The notes: generated from the letters alone by a model not told the origin. Shown: positions 28,016-37,134, counted from the first letter of the stretch. The stretch is 64,000 nt of DNA from Comamonas sp. B21-038 (GCF_022387135.1 NZ_CP092462.1:62001-126000); one strand, 5' to 3'. Translations and numbers: made by a program.

Positions 28016-29263
28016 ATGACCATCGAAATGTATGAAGGCAACACATTCAACCAAGGCACCCAGATCAAGGTGATCGGCGTCGGTGGCGGTGGCGGCAATG
28101 CGGTCGAGCACATGATCGCCAACAGCGTGCAAGGTGTCGAATTCATTTCGGCCAACACCGATGCGCAAGCGCTGGAGCGTTGCCATGCCCACCGCGTGAT
28201 CCAGCTGGGTGAAACCGGCCTGGGCGCGGGCAGCAAGCCTGAGAACGGCCGCGAGGCTGCCGAATCCGCGATCGAAGACATCCGCGCTGCGATCGTGGGC
28301 TCGCACATGCTGTTCATCACTGCCGGCATGGGTGGTGGCACCGGCACCGGCGCTGCGCCGGTGATCGCTCGCGTGGCCAAGGAGATGGGCATCCTGACCG
28401 TGGGCGTGGTGACCAAGCCTTTCGAGTGGGAAGGCAAGCGCCGCATGTCCAATGCCGATGGCGGCCTGAGCGAGCTCGAGGCCAATGTCGACTCGCTGAT
28501 CGTGGTGCTCAACGAAAAGCTGCTCGATGTGCTGGGCGATGACATCACCCAGGACCAGGCCTTTGCCCATGCCAACGATGTGCTGAAGAACGCCGTGGGC
28601 GGCATCTCCGAGATCATCAACGACCACGGCTACATCAACGTCGACTTTGCCGACGTGAAGACCGTGATGAGCGAGCCCGGCAAGGCGATGATGGGTACGG
28701 CAACGGCCAGCGGCCCGGACCGTGCACGCATTGCTGCGGAACAAGCCGTTGCCTGCCCACTGCTGGAAGGCATCGATCTGTCGGGTGCCAAGGGCATCCT
28801 GGTGTTGGTGACCGCAACCAAGGGCAGCCTGAAGCTGGCCGAATCGCGCCAGGCGATGAGCACCATCAATGCCTACGCCTCGCCAGAGTCGCACGTGATC
28901 TTCGGTGCGGCTTACGACGAGACGCTGGGCGACGAGATCCGCGTGACTGTGCTGGCCACTGGCCTGTCGCGTCCTGTGGCCAAGCGCCAGCCTATCTCGG
29001 TGATCCAGGGCAGCGCGGGTCTGCGTACCGGTACCGACGATATCGCCTACACGCCCCAGTCGGTCAACAGCCCCGTCTCGGGCCTGGGTGCGCAAAATGC
29101 CGTGCCGATGGGCAATGCCTTTGCCAACGACTTTGCCGACAAGAAGACCCCATCGGTCTGGCGCACGGGCCGCAATGCGGCTTCGGCCCGCGTCGATGCG
29201 ATGTCGTCGAGCGGCATGGAAGACCTGGAGATCCCTGCGTTCCTGCGCAAGCAGGCGGATTGA
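28016..29263 (+). CDS. ftsZ: Cell division protein FtsZ
   Basis: The 415-residue tubulin homologue that forms the division ring. GTP-binding blocks KVIGVGGGGGNAVEHM and the tubulin signature GGGTGTGAAP are intact, with the T7 loop NVDFADVKTVM. The C-terminal peptide EDLEIPAFLRKQAD is the conserved tail bound by FtsA, separated from the core by a linker. The ATG at 28016 has AGGAG upstream; an in-frame ATG ten codons earlier lacks it. Two hairpins downstream end the cluster. Confidence 0.97.
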   Translation: MTIEMYEGNTFNQGTQIKVIGVGGGGGNAVEHMIANSVQGVEFISANTDAQALERCHAHRVIQLGETGLGAGSKPENGREAAESAIEDIRAAIVGSHMLFITAGMGGGTGTGAAPVIARVAKEMGILTVGVVTKPFEWEGKRRMSNADGGLSELEANVDSLIVVLNEKLLDVLGDDITQDQAFAHANDVLKNAVGGISEIINDHGYINVDFADVKTVMSEPGKAMMGTATASGPDRARIAAEQAVACPLLEGIDLSGAKGILVLVTATKGSLKLAESRQAMSTINAYASPESHVIFGAAYDETLGDEIRVTVLATGLSRPVAKRQPISVIQGSAGLRTGTDDIAYTPQSVNSPVSGLGAQNAVPMGNAFANDFADKKTPSVWRTGRNAASARVDAMSSSGMEDLEIPAFLRKQAD

Positions 29264-29323
29264 TCGTCTTGCAGGGCTTTCGCAAAAGCCGGTCCAGATG
29301 GTGAGATGGACCCGGCTTTGAAT

Positions 29324-29366
29324 ACAACGCGCTGAAACCTTTCGGGGGTTCAGCGCGTTGTTGTTT
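29324..29366 (+). terminator. Rho-independent terminator ending the division cluster
   Basis: A 13-bp stem, ACAACGCGCTGAA (29324-29336) with TTCAGCGCGTTGT (29349-29361), followed by TGTTT. lpxC is therefore likely to have its own promoter. Confidence 0.8.
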
Positions 29367-29565
29367 AAAGTCTTCTCGCGCCGCGACAGTGTCTGAACAG
29401 GTTCTTATAGCGCTGCGTGGTTGTTCGCTGTCCGCTGCCTGCGGTGGCAGTCACTGCATTGGCGGCTTTGTGCACAGATTGGCCGACAAGGCAAGTGTTT
29501 GTCCTACAAGGCTTGCGCTATCTGGGTGATTGGCATATTTACGCGTCCCGAGTGGACGTACGGCG

Positions 29566-29571
29566 TAAAAT
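29566..29571 (+). promoter_or_regulatory. -10-like hexamer immediately before lpxC
   Basis: TAAAAT ends 9 nt before the lpxC ATG, and no Shine-Dalgarno sequence lies between. This would give a nearly leaderless mRNA. No good -35 was recognised. Confidence 0.4.
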
Positions 29572-29580
29572 CAACAAGTT

Positions 29581-30504
29581 ATGCTCCAGCAACGAACCAT
29601 CAAGTCTTTAACCCGTGCCGTCGGCGTGGGCCTGCACAGCGGCCAGCGGGTCGAGCTCACCCTGCGCCCTGCCCAGCCCAATACGGGCATTGTGTTTCGC
29701 CGGGTCGACCTGCCCGAGCCGGTGGATATCCCGGTCAACGCCGAAGCGGTGGTGGACACCCGTATGGCTTCGACCCTGGGCAAGGGCGATGTGCGCATCC
29801 ATACGGTCGAGCATGTGATGTCGGCCTGCGCCGGCCTGGGCATCGACAACCTCTATATCGACGTGACGGCCGAGGAGATCCCGATTCTCGACGGCTCGTC
29901 CGCCTCCTTTGTGTTTTTGCTGCAGAGCGCCGGCATTGAGCTGCAGAATGCGCCCAAGCGCTTTTTGCGGCTGACCAAGCCGGTCGAGATCCGCCAGGGC
30001 GAGGGCGCTGCCGAAAAGTGGGCGCGCCTGGACCCCTACCATGGCTACAAGCTGCGCTTCGAGATCGATTTCTCGCACCCCGCAGTGGATTCCACCGGCC
30101 AGACCTATGAGTTCGACCTGGGCATCGGCAACTACAGCCGCGATATCGCCCGGGCCCGCACCTTTGGTTTTACCAAGGATGTGGAGATGCTGCGCTCCAA
30201 CGGTCTGGCGCTGGGCGGTGGCCTGGACAATGCCATCGTGATGGACGATTACAAGGTGCTCAACAGCGACGGCTTGCGCTATGACGACGAGTTCGTCAAA
30301 CACAAGATCCTCGATGCCATTGGTGACCTGTACATCGTGGGCTATCCCTTGCTGGCCGCCTACAGCGCGTTCCGCTCGGGCCATGGCCTCAACAACCTGC
30401 TGCTGCGCGAGCTGATGCAGCGCCAGGATGCCTGGGACATCGTCACCTTCGACCATGTGCGTGAAGCCCCGCAGGGCTTCGCGCAATCTGCGCTGGCCTG
30501 GTAA
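29581..30504 (+). CDS. lpxC: UDP-3-O-acyl-N-acetylglucosamine deacetylase LpxC
   Basis: A 307-residue zinc deacetylase catalysing the committed step of lipid A synthesis. It starts [20 protein letters not shown] and shows the zinc-site [61 protein letters not shown] and the C-terminal HGLNN histidine. Its position after ftsZ is the standard proteobacterial order. There is no obvious ribosome-binding site before the ATG. Confidence 0.97.
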   Translation: MLQQRTIKSLTRAVGVGLHSGQRVELTLRPAQPNTGIVFRRVDLPEPVDIPVNAEAVVDTRMASTLGKGDVRIHTVEHVMSACAGLGIDNLYIDVTAEEIPILDGSSASFVFLLQSAGIELQNAPKRFLRLTKPVEIRQGEGAAEKWARLDPYHGYKLRFEIDFSHPAVDSTGQTYEFDLGIGNYSRDIARARTFGFTKDVEMLRSNGLALGGGLDNAIVMDDYKVLNSDGLRYDDEFVKHKILDAIGDLYIVGYPLLAAYSAFRSGHGLNNLLLRELMQRQDAWDIVTFDHVREAPQGFAQSALAW

Positions 30505-30518
30505 GGCGGCTGGCACCG

Positions 30519-30695
30519 ATGCTGCTGTTCCGCTGGGTCTTCATGCTGCTGGTGCTGCTGGCGGCCCTCAGCTTTTGCTTTTACCTGGGCACGGGCCAGC
30601 GCCGCTACCGGCAGTGGTCGCTGCTGCTGATCAAATGGACCGTCGTCGCGGGCCTGGCCTTCTTTGCTGTGCTCTTTGTGGGCCGCATGGTCTGA
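30519..30695 (+). CDS. 58-residue membrane protein, function unknown
   Basis: A short frame, 14 bp after lpxC and probably co-transcribed. It starts MLLFRWVFMLLVLLAALSF and encodes two hydrophobic helices (about 2-24 and 38-55) separated by a basic loop (GTGQRRYRQW). Length, hydrophobicity and the small gap to lpxC argue for a real gene. I do not recognise a named family. A role in the envelope is suggested only by location. Confidence 0.6.
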   Translation: MLLFRWVFMLLVLLAALSFCFYLGTGQRRYRQWSLLLIKWTVVAGLAFFAVLFVGRMV

Positions 30696-30949
30696 GGCCG
30701 CACGCCGTTTTTTGCAGGTGCGCGACAGGTAAAGTGCGGTAAACCCCGGGCGGCAGCAGGCGCGTGCATTCCCGCCCCAGCCGTCTGCCCATGCGGTTTT
30801 CCCCATCCTCCCCAACTTTACAAAGGGCGCCGGCCGTGCCTGTGCGCCCTCGGCGGGTAAACGGTGGCGCGCTGAAGGGCGTTAAACCTCCATGGGGGCA
30901 CCTTGCCGCTCGCACCAGCCACTGCTGGTTCACCTGAAAGGATTCCGTC

Positions 30950-31432
30950 ATGATCAACCACCAAAGCCGTTTCAGCCGCCTGGCGGGCCTGGGCAGCCTG
31001 GCCCTGGCATTGGCCGGTGCGCTGGCCTTCAGTGCGCCCGTACAGGCCCAGCCTGATGGCCGCCATAGTGACCGCCATTACCAGCGCGATGACCGCCGTG
31101 GCCACGGCGATCACCGCCGCTGGGAGCGCGAACGGGAGCGGGACCGCCGCTACCATGAGCAGCGCCGGGACTACCGCCATGACCACCGTCCGCCTCCCCG
31201 CGTCGTGGTCGTTCCAGACCGTGGCCGTGGCGTAGGTCCGCGCAACGACTGGTACCGCGGCGGCTATGTGCCAGCTCCATACAGAGGCTACAGCTATGTC
31301 GTTGGTGACTGGCGCGGCCACCGCCTCAGTGCACCACCCCGTGGCTACCAATGGATCCAGTATGGCGGTGACTACCTGCTGATCGCCATTGGCACCGGGT
31401 TGATCGCCAATATTGTCATCAATGGTTATTGA
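30950..31432 (+). CDS. RcnB-like periplasmic protein
   Basis: A 160-residue secreted protein. It has a Sec signal peptide (about 1-33, ending SAPVQAQ), then a highly basic Arg/His/Asp-rich stretch (about 36-85), and a C-terminal module with PPRGYQWIQYGGDYLLIAI. That last block is typical of the RcnB family, whose E. coli member affects nickel/cobalt export, and of related small periplasmic proteins. AAAGGA precedes the start. No metal exporter is adjacent, so a metal role is not supported by context. Confidence 0.7.
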   Translation: MINHQSRFSRLAGLGSLALALAGALAFSAPVQAQPDGRHSDRHYQRDDRRGHGDHRRWERERERDRRYHEQRRDYRHDHRPPPRVVVVPDRGRGVGPRNDWYRGGYVPAPYRGYSYVVGDWRGHRLSAPPRGYQWIQYGGDYLLIAIGTGLIANIVINGY

Positions 31433-31460
31433 GGCGCTGCGAAGTCGCGATAATTGAGGG

Positions 31461-31626
31461 TTTGCATGGCGCCATCAACGAACCTTTAGAGGGCGCCTTA
31501 CTCCAAAGCTTACTTTGGTGGTTGCACCTTATGCCGAGCGCTGCTTCACGGAGCGCACGGATCCACGCATAAGGAGCCTGTAGCCGGCCAGACCTGTGCA
31601 CGCTAGCGATGCACAGGTTTTTTTTT
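31461..31626 (+). ncRNA. Candidate structured RNA ending in a strong terminator
   Basis: This gene-free segment folds into successive hairpins: GGCGCC...GGCGCC; CCAAAG-CTTA-CTTTGG (about 31502-31517); a long two-part stem with CTTATGC/GCATAAG outside and CCGAGCGCT/AGCGCACGG inside (about 31528-31573); and the terminator. GATAAT at 31449-31454 could be the -10 of its promoter, but the -35 is poor. Convergent ruvC lies downstream, so no gene is led by it. It could be a small RNA or an unusually structured 3' UTR of the RcnB-like gene. I recognise no known RNA family. Confidence 0.45.
31592..31626 (+). terminator. Rho-independent terminator
   Basis: A perfect 9-bp stem, ACCTGTGCA/TGCACAGGT, with a loop that itself contains the palindrome CGCTAGCG, followed by nine T residues. 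It is oriented for plus-strand transcripts only. Confidence 0.9.
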
Positions 31627-31683
31627 GCCTGCGCGCTGCGGGCGGTGAGGGTTGCCGGGCCGCTCTGGCTGGGGCCGTGTCCG

Positions 31684-32232
31684 CTAGTAGCTGCGCCCGG
31701 CCTTGTACATCGCGTGCTGGCGGCGCTGCAGGGGGCTGGCCTCGGCCACGCGCGCCATTGCCAGGCCGGCATGGGCGTGGGTAATGGCCAGGCCCAGCGC
31801 ATCGGCCGCATCGGTGCCGGGCAGGCCCGGCAGCTGCAGCAGGCGGCGCACCATCTCCTGGATCTGGTTCTTGGCGGCACGGCCATGGCCGACCACGGCC
31901 TTTTTCATCTGCAGCGCGGTGTACTCGGCAACCGGCAGGTTTTGCGACACCAGCGCCGTCAGCGCGCAGCCCCGGGCCTGGCCCAGCAGCAGGGTCGATT
32001 GGGGATTGACATTGACGAACACGATTTCCACCGAGGCCATGTCCGGCTGGTAGCGCTGGCTGACTTCGCAGATACCGTCAAAGATCATCTTCAAGCGGCC
32101 GGGCAGGTCGCCCAGGTTCAGCGTGGTGGTGCGGATGGTGCCGCTGGCCACATAGGACAGGCGCTGGCCATCGACGTCGATGACGCCAAAGCCGGTGGTC
32201 TGCAGGCCAGGATCGATACCAAGGATTCTCAT
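31684..32232 (-). CDS. ruvC: Holliday junction resolvase RuvC
   Basis: A 182-residue endonuclease that cuts Holliday junctions with RuvAB. Catalytic acidic residues sit in [15 protein letters not shown] (Asp), [10 protein letters not shown] (Glu) and [14 protein letters not shown] (Asp). LLGQARG and [16 protein letters not shown] are also typical. The ATG at 32232 directly precedes the conserved start. ruvAB are not in the window. It ends a run of minus-strand genes after mtgA. Confidence 0.95.
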   Translation of the reverse strand: MRILGIDPGLQTTGFGVIDVDGQRLSYVASGTIRTTTLNLGDLPGRLKMIFDGICEVSQRYQPDMASVEIVFVNVNPQSTLLLGQARGCALTALVSQNLPVAEYTALQMKKAVVGHGRAAKNQIQEMVRRLLQLPGLPGTDAADALGLAITHAHAGLAMARVAEASPLQRRQHAMYKAGRSY

Positions 32233-32265
32233 GCGGTTCAAAAGGGGTAGCGAAGGTGTCGCCGG

Positions 32266-33054
32266 TCAGGGGAGCTCAGCATAGCGCATGCGTGCAGCAA
32301 TGGTGGCGGTGCGGCGGTTCAGGTAGGCGGAGTTGGGGTTCTTGTCCGCGCCCTTGGGGTTGGGCAGCATGACGGCCAGGCGCGCTGCCTCGTAAGCATT
32401 CAACTGGGCGGCCGATTTGCCAAAGTAGCGCTGCGCAGCGGCCTCGGCGCCAAAGATGCCATCGCCCCATTCGGCATGGTTCAGGTACAGCTCCAGAATG
32501 CGCTGCTTGGTCAGCAGGAACTCCAGGCTGTAGGTCAGCAGCAGCTCCTGGCCTTTGCGCAGCAGGCTGCGCTCGGACGACAGCAGCAGGTTCTTGGCCA
32601 GCTGCTGGGTGATGGTGGAGCCGCCCATGATCTTGACCGGCGGGCCCGCTTGCACCGAGCTCGGGTCAAAAGCCTCACCGCGCCGCTCAGCCTGGGCCTG
32701 GGCGCGCGCCACCGCTTTTTCCTGGCGCTGCTCGGCGCGCTCCATGGCCTTGGCATTGCGCGCGCGGGCCTTTTCAATCGCATCCCAGAGCACGCCGTCG
32801 TGGTTGACAAAGTCGTCGTCTTCGGAAGCGATCACGGCGCGCTGCAGGTTTTGCGATATCTGCGTCAAAGGCCGCCATTGCTGGCGCCAGTGCAGCTGCC
32901 CGTCCTGGCGCAGCTGCCGCCAGGCTTCGCTGCGCTCGAAGGCGGTGGAGGCCGGATCCACGCTGGCCATCACCGCGATGCGTGCGATGAAGAACAGCTG
33001 CAGCGCGATGCCCAGCAGCAGTGCCCATCCGATCCAGCGTGCAATCGCTTTCAT
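32266..33054 (-). CDS. mtgA: Monofunctional peptidoglycan glycosyltransferase MtgA with insertion
   Basis: A 262-residue GT51 enzyme polymerising lipid II into glycan strands. It has an N-terminal transmembrane anchor (about 6-30), motif 1 ASEDDDFVNHDG (77-87), motif 2 GGSTITQQLAKNL (144-156), and KQRILELYLNHAEWG. Between motifs 1 and 2 it has a charged Ala/Arg/Gln/Glu-rich helix (about residues 97-142), roughly 30 residues longer than I expect for the family. The ATG at 33054 gives a membrane anchor at the N-terminus; upstream in-frame sequence overlaps aroE. Confidence 0.93.
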   Translation of the reverse strand: MKAIARWIGWALLLGIALQLFFIARIAVMASVDPASTAFERSEAWRQLRQDGQLHWRQQWRPLTQISQNLQRAVIASEDDDFVNHDGVLWDAIEKARARNAKAMERAEQRQEKAVARAQAQAERRGEAFDPSSVQAGPPVKIMGGSTITQQLAKNLLLSSERSLLRKGQELLLTYSLEFLLTKQRILELYLNHAEWGDGIFGAEAAAQRYFGKSAAQLNAYEAARLAVMLPNPKGADKNPNSAYLNRRTATIAARMRYAELP

Positions 33055-33101
33055 GGATGGGACCTGCCGGGAAGAAAGCGGGTGGGCATCGGCGCTTGCG
33101 C

Positions 33102-33968
33102 TCAGTGGGCGTCCAGTTCGCTGCGCAGCTGCGCCAGCACGGGCTGCGACGGAGGGCGCACGCCGCGCCACAGCGCAAAGGCTTCGGCCGCCTGCTCGAC
33201 CAGCATGCCCAGGCCATCGCGGCCCTGGGCACCGTGTTGCGCGGCCCATTGCAAAAAGGGCTGGGCAGCGGGGCCGTACATCATGTCGTAGGCCAGCGCG
33301 CCGGGGCGCAGCACATGGCCAGCCACCGGAATGGCCGCGCCCTGCAGGCTGCTGGCAGTGGCGTTGATCACCACATCGAAGTGGCCTTCGAGTGCGCCGG
33401 CTTCCAGCGCCAGCAACTGGGTGGCCGAGCCCTCGACCAGGTCGGCATGCTGGGCCACCAGATCCTGGGCCTTGGCATGGGTGCGGTTGCAGACCACGAG
33501 CAGCGCCGGTGCCTGGGCGATCAGCGGTGCCAGCGCACCGGCAGCGGCGCCGCCGGCACCCAGCAGCAGCACGCGCTGGCCGGCCAGTGCCACACCCGCA
33601 TTGCGCACGATGTCGGCCACCAGGCCCAGGCCATCGGTGTTGTCGGCATGGACGCGGCCATCGGCGCCGACCACCAGGGTGTTGGCCGCGCCCGCGCGGC
33701 GCACCCGGTCGCTGCAGCTGTCGGCCAGGCGTGCGGCGTCCAGCTTGAAGGGCACGGTCACATTCATGCCGCGGGTGCCTGTTTGCACCAGCTGGCGCAG
33801 CGCCGCGTCAAATTCGTCCAGCGCCACCAGCTCGGCCTCATAGACCAGCGCCTGGTCGGTCAGCTGTGCAAACAGCGTGTGGATGCGGGGGGAGCGGCTG
33901 TGGGCAATCGGGTTGCCCATCACGCAATAGCGGTCTGGAAGGGGCATGGTGGTAGGGGCCTGGGCCAT
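33102..33968 (-). CDS. aroE: Shikimate 5-dehydrogenase AroE
   Basis: An enzyme of about 288 residues reducing 3-dehydroshikimate with NADPH. The N-terminal YCVMGNPIAHSRSPRIH shikimate site, GMNVTVPFK with the catalytic Lys, NTDGLG and the nucleotide loop VLLLGAGGAAAGAL are present, as is the C-terminal GLGMLVEQAAEAFALWRG. The start is uncertain: ATG 33968, 34001 or 33947 would all keep the domain intact. It sits between the TonB-like gene and mtgA. Confidence 0.94.
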   Translation of the reverse strand: MAQAPTTMPLPDRYCVMGNPIAHSRSPRIHTLFAQLTDQALVYEAELVALDEFDAALRQLVQTGTRGMNVTVPFKLDAARLADSCSDRVRRAGAANTLVVGADGRVHADNTDGLGLVADIVRNAGVALAGQRVLLLGAGGAAAGALAPLIAQAPALLVVCNRTHAKAQDLVAQHADLVEGSATQLLALEAGALEGHFDVVINATASSLQGAAIPVAGHVLRPGALAYDMMYGPAAQPFLQWAAQHGAQGRDGLGMLVEQAAEAFALWRGVRPPSQPVLAQLRSELDAH

Positions 33969-34081
33969 GGCGGCTGCGCATTGAGGACGCTGGCCGCGCA
34001 TCGCATAAAAAGGGCATGCGCTTGGGGATACGGTGGCGACCTGTCGACGCCTGTCAGGATGCCGCTCAAGCGCCTGCCACT

Positions 34082-34954
34082 TTACTGCAAATTGGCCGTT
34101 TCCAATGTCTGCTCGCGGGTGAAGCGGAATTTGGAGACCACGGCAATCTGGTCGGCCTTGGCGCGCAGCGCGGGCCCGAAGTGGCCAAAAGGCCCGCTGC
34201 TGACAGCAATGGCCTCGGCCCGGCGGTCCAGCTGCTGGTTGCCCGAGCTTTTGTAGACCTCGGTGCCCAGGACGCGGCCGTCATGGTTGACGGTCATGAT
34301 CATCACCAGCTCGCCATAAAGCTTGCGGCCACCGGCTTCGGGGAAATTGCTGGTACCCCGGTCCTCGACCTTGCGGCGCAGCTGGTCGTAGTAGATGGCA
34401 AACACTTCTTCACGTGTGGCGGGGCTGATGTAGCGCTTCTTGGGGCGGGCGTTTTCTTCGTGGATGCGCTTTTCGATCTCGGCCAGCATCTTGAGCAGCT
34501 GCTTGTGCTTTTCTTCCTGCTCGATGTCGGCCTGCGTTGCGCTGGCCTTGCGCGTATCGGGCGGCTGGTACTGGGCCAGCTGGTTGCGCAGGTCGGCCAG
34601 CAGCTGCATCTGCTGCGCCTGCATCGCATCGAGCTGGCGCTGGCGCTCTTCAAAGTCATCCCCCATGTTGGTGATGGCCGAGTAGGGCATGGGGCTGGTG
34701 GCGCGCTCCTGGCTGTTGGCCGATTCGCCGCCGCCGGCCAGGTTGGCCTGGGCGACGGCCTGGGCCTTGTCAGGAGGCGCGTCGTTGGACTTGGCGTTGA
34801 CCAGAATCACTTCGAGCGGGGTGTCCTCGAACACCCGGTCAAAGGCCTGGGGGTCGACAAAGCGGATGCTCAGGATGGCAGCGTGCACCAGCACAGACAC
34901 GGCCAGCGCCAGTTGCAGCGTGGACAGCGATCGAAGAAATTGCAAAAACTTCAC
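34082..34954 (-). CDS. TonB-family energy-transducer-like protein
   Basis: A 290-residue protein with a short cytoplasmic tail and one transmembrane helix (about 14-31, LQLALAVSVLVHAAILSI). A periplasmic helical region rich in Gln, Glu and Lys (about 100-170) follows, then a TonB C-terminal domain (about 180-280, with GELVMIMTVNHDGRVLGTEV and SSGNQQLD). It lacks the Pro-rich EPEP/KPKP spacer of canonical TonB, and no exbBD genes are adjacent. It begins 9 bp after the RNase II-like gene. Confidence 0.78.
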   Translation of the reverse strand: MKFLQFLRSLSTLQLALAVSVLVHAAILSIRFVDPQAFDRVFEDTPLEVILVNAKSNDAPPDKAQAVAQANLAGGGESANSQERATSPMPYSAITNMGDDFEERQRQLDAMQAQQMQLLADLRNQLAQYQPPDTRKASATQADIEQEEKHKQLLKMLAEIEKRIHEENARPKKRYISPATREEVFAIYYDQLRRKVEDRGTSNFPEAGGRKLYGELVMIMTVNHDGRVLGTEVYKSSGNQQLDRRAEAIAVSSGPFGHFGPALRAKADQIAVVSKFRFTREQTLETANLQ

Positions 34955-34963
34955 GGTTCCGGG

Positions 34964-37030
34964 TTAATCGGTTTTTGTGGTCGCCGCGTCCTCACCGTCG
35001 CTCATGTCCACCGCGATTGCGATGGGCCCAGCCACAGCCTCCTCCTCGTCTTCTGGCGACTCTGTCTCGGCCTGGTTGGCCTGTTCGTCGTCCAGTCTCT
35101 CCAGCACCGTTCCTGTCACATCCAGCGTGATCTCGTCGATCTCGCCGAGCTTGACCCGGACCTGGGCACCACGCGGCAGACTCTGCGCACCCAGCACCGG
35201 AAACACCAATGGTAGTTCATCTGCGCGCACCAGCATGCTGCCCGCCGGGCCTTCCTTCATAACTGTTGCAGTGAGGTCACTGATGTGGTTCTGGGTCAGG
35301 TACTTCAGGGTCCAGTAGCGCTCCATGCCGGCCTGGTAGCCGTTGTAGGCACTGTAGGCGGCGTCAAAGCCGCTGATGATCGAGAACAGCTCCGCATCCT
35401 TGGGCTTGAACGGTGCAACCAGGGCAGCGGTGGCGCCGTGGCGGGCACAGGCGATGATTTGCCACTGGTTGACCAGGTCGGTGTAGCGGCGCAGCGGCGA
35501 GGTGGCCCAGACATAGCTCTTGACGCCAATGCCCGCGTGCGGCAGCGCCTTGGTGGACATGCGCACCTTGATGCCCGGTGCCAGACTGGCCTGGCTGCGG
35601 TAGATACCGGGCACACCATAGTCGGCCAGCAACTGGCCCCAGCTGCTGTTGGCGACGATGGCTGCTTCCGCCACGATCAAATCGAGCGGTGCGCCGCGCT
35701 TGCGCACGGAGATCTGCACGGTCTCGGTGCCGTCGGGCACCTGGTCGCCATGGCCTTGCAGGCGGAAGTTGTAGTCGGGGCGGTTGAAGTTCTCGGGCTT
35801 GCCGCGCACCTCTTCGCGGCCGGCCTTGAGGTGGCGCGAGAGGCGGTAGAGAAAGCTCAGCTCGGCGCGCTTGTCCAGCAGGGACTGGGGCGTGTCTTCG
35901 ACCTGCAGCGCCGGATCGGTCAGCCAGGCTTCGGTGGCGATATGGTCGAGCTTGTCGTAGCGGAAGTTGGTGACGACGGGCACGCGCTCCAGGCGCGTTT
36001 CCTTGTTCAGCACTTCCAGCGTTGCTTCGTCATAGGTGACGTAGAGCGACACTGCCGGGTTGGCGCGGCCTTCATCCAGCGTGTAGATCTGCACCACTTC
36101 GTCGGGCAGCATCGTAACCTTGTAGCCCGGCATGTAGACGGTGGAGTAGCGGCTGCGGCCCAGGTGGTCGAGCGCCGAGCCGGGCTCGATCGCCAGACCA
36201 GGCGCGGCAATGTGCACGCCGACGATCACCTGGCCAGAGCCCAGGCCCTGTACCGACAGCGCATCGTCGATTTCGGTCGTGGCCGAATCGTCGATGGAGT
36301 AGGCCTCCACTGTGGCCAGCGGCAAATCGGCCGGTGGCAGCGGCGCCGTGACCGCGGGAAAGCCCGTGCCCTTGGGAAAGTTGTCAAACAGGAAGCGCTG
36401 CCAGTGGAACTGGTAGGACGAATCGATGGCGCCGGCCTTTTGCAGCAGCGCCAGCGGTGCCAGCTGCGCCTTGCGGCTGGCCTCGACGACCGCCTTGTAC
36501 TCCGGCGCGTTCTTGTCGGGGCGGAACAGAATCTTGTAGAGCTGCTGCTGCACCGGGGCCGGGCACTGGCCATTGACGAGCTCGACCGCCCAGGCGTCGA
36601 TCTGCGCCTGGAGCTGGGCCTTTTTCTCGATCGCGGCCAGCGCTTGCTGCACGATCTCGGCCGGCGCCTTCTTGAAGCGGCCCTTGCCCGCGCGGCGGAA
36701 GTAGTGCGGTGCCTCGAACAGTTTGAAGAGCGCGGCCACCTGTTCGGTGATCGAGGCGTTCTCGGAGAAGTAGTCGCGTGCCAGGTCGGCAAAGCCAAAC
36801 TCCTGCTCGGGCGCAAACTCCCAGGCAAGCTGGGGGTCGATGTCGTCCGACAGGGTTTGCGCCTGTGCGATCAGCTCGGCAGGCGTGGGCTTGTCAAATT
36901 TGAGAAGCAGGTTCGCGGCCTTGACCTTGACCCGTTTGCCGGAGTCCAGTTCAATTTGTGCAGAGCTTTCAGCTTCGGAGAGGATACGGCCGGCCAGAAA
37001 TTTGCCAGCGTCGTCGAACAGTGCATACAT
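34964..37030 (-). CDS. RNase II/RNB-domain exoribonuclease-like protein
   Basis: A 688-residue protein with the RNB catalytic domain. VEAYSIDDSATTEIDDALSV carries the metal-binding Asp residues, followed by GVHIAAPGLAIEPGSALD, YMPGYKVTMLPDEVV and the C-terminal YVWATSPLRRYTDLVNQWQ. The last 60 residues are acidic. It should act as a 3'-5' exoribonuclease but differs from canonical RNase II/R in its N-terminus. The ATG at 37030 (MYALFDDAGKF) follows a GAAAAT hexamer by 8 nt with no ribosome-binding site; an ATG 18 bp upstream is also in frame. Confidence 0.85.
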   Translation of the reverse strand: MYALFDDAGKFLAGRILSEAESSAQIELDSGKRVKVKAANLLLKFDKPTPAELIAQAQTLSDDIDPQLAWEFAPEQEFGFADLARDYFSENASITEQVAALFKLFEAPHYFRRAGKGRFKKAPAEIVQQALAAIEKKAQLQAQIDAWAVELVNGQCPAPVQQQLYKILFRPDKNAPEYKAVVEASRKAQLAPLALLQKAGAIDSSYQFHWQRFLFDNFPKGTGFPAVTAPLPPADLPLATVEAYSIDDSATTEIDDALSVQGLGSGQVIVGVHIAAPGLAIEPGSALDHLGRSRYSTVYMPGYKVTMLPDEVVQIYTLDEGRANPAVSLYVTYDEATLEVLNKETRLERVPVVTNFRYDKLDHIATEAWLTDPALQVEDTPQSLLDKRAELSFLYRLSRHLKAGREEVRGKPENFNRPDYNFRLQGHGDQVPDGTETVQISVRKRGAPLDLIVAEAAIVANSSWGQLLADYGVPGIYRSQASLAPGIKVRMSTKALPHAGIGVKSYVWATSPLRRYTDLVNQWQIIACARHGATAALVAPFKPKDAELFSIISGFDAAYSAYNGYQAGMERYWTLKYLTQNHISDLTATVMKEGPAGSMLVRADELPLVFPVLGAQSLPRGAQVRVKLGEIDEITLDVTGTVLERLDDEQANQAETESPEDEEEAVAGPIAIAVDMSDGEDAATTKTD

Positions 37031-37038
37031 AGCCGCGC

Positions 37039-37044
37039 ATTTTC
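37039..37044 (-). promoter_or_regulatory. -10-like hexamer before the RNase II-like gene
   Basis: GAAAAT on the minus strand ends 8 nt before the ATG at 37030, followed by GCGCGGCT. No Shine-Dalgarno sequence is present; a leaderless start is possible. Confidence 0.3.
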
Positions 37045-37134
37045 CCATGCGGGATGGTCCCGGGGCGCGGCCGCAGGTTTTTTTGCGTGGGGGTTCTGGC
37101 CGGCCCCCTGCGGGCGGGCCAGCCGGCGCGGGTT

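Larger units (their letters stand above)
29264..29580 (+). other. ftsZ-lpxC intergenic region with tandem hairpins
   Basis: This 317-bp gap has two hairpins. The first (29285-29319) pairs AAAGCCGG with CCGGCTTT but has only a weak T-run. The second is the terminator listed separately. The rest holds no gene that I can support. A TAAAAT hexamer (29566-29571) lies just before lpxC. Confidence 0.5.
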
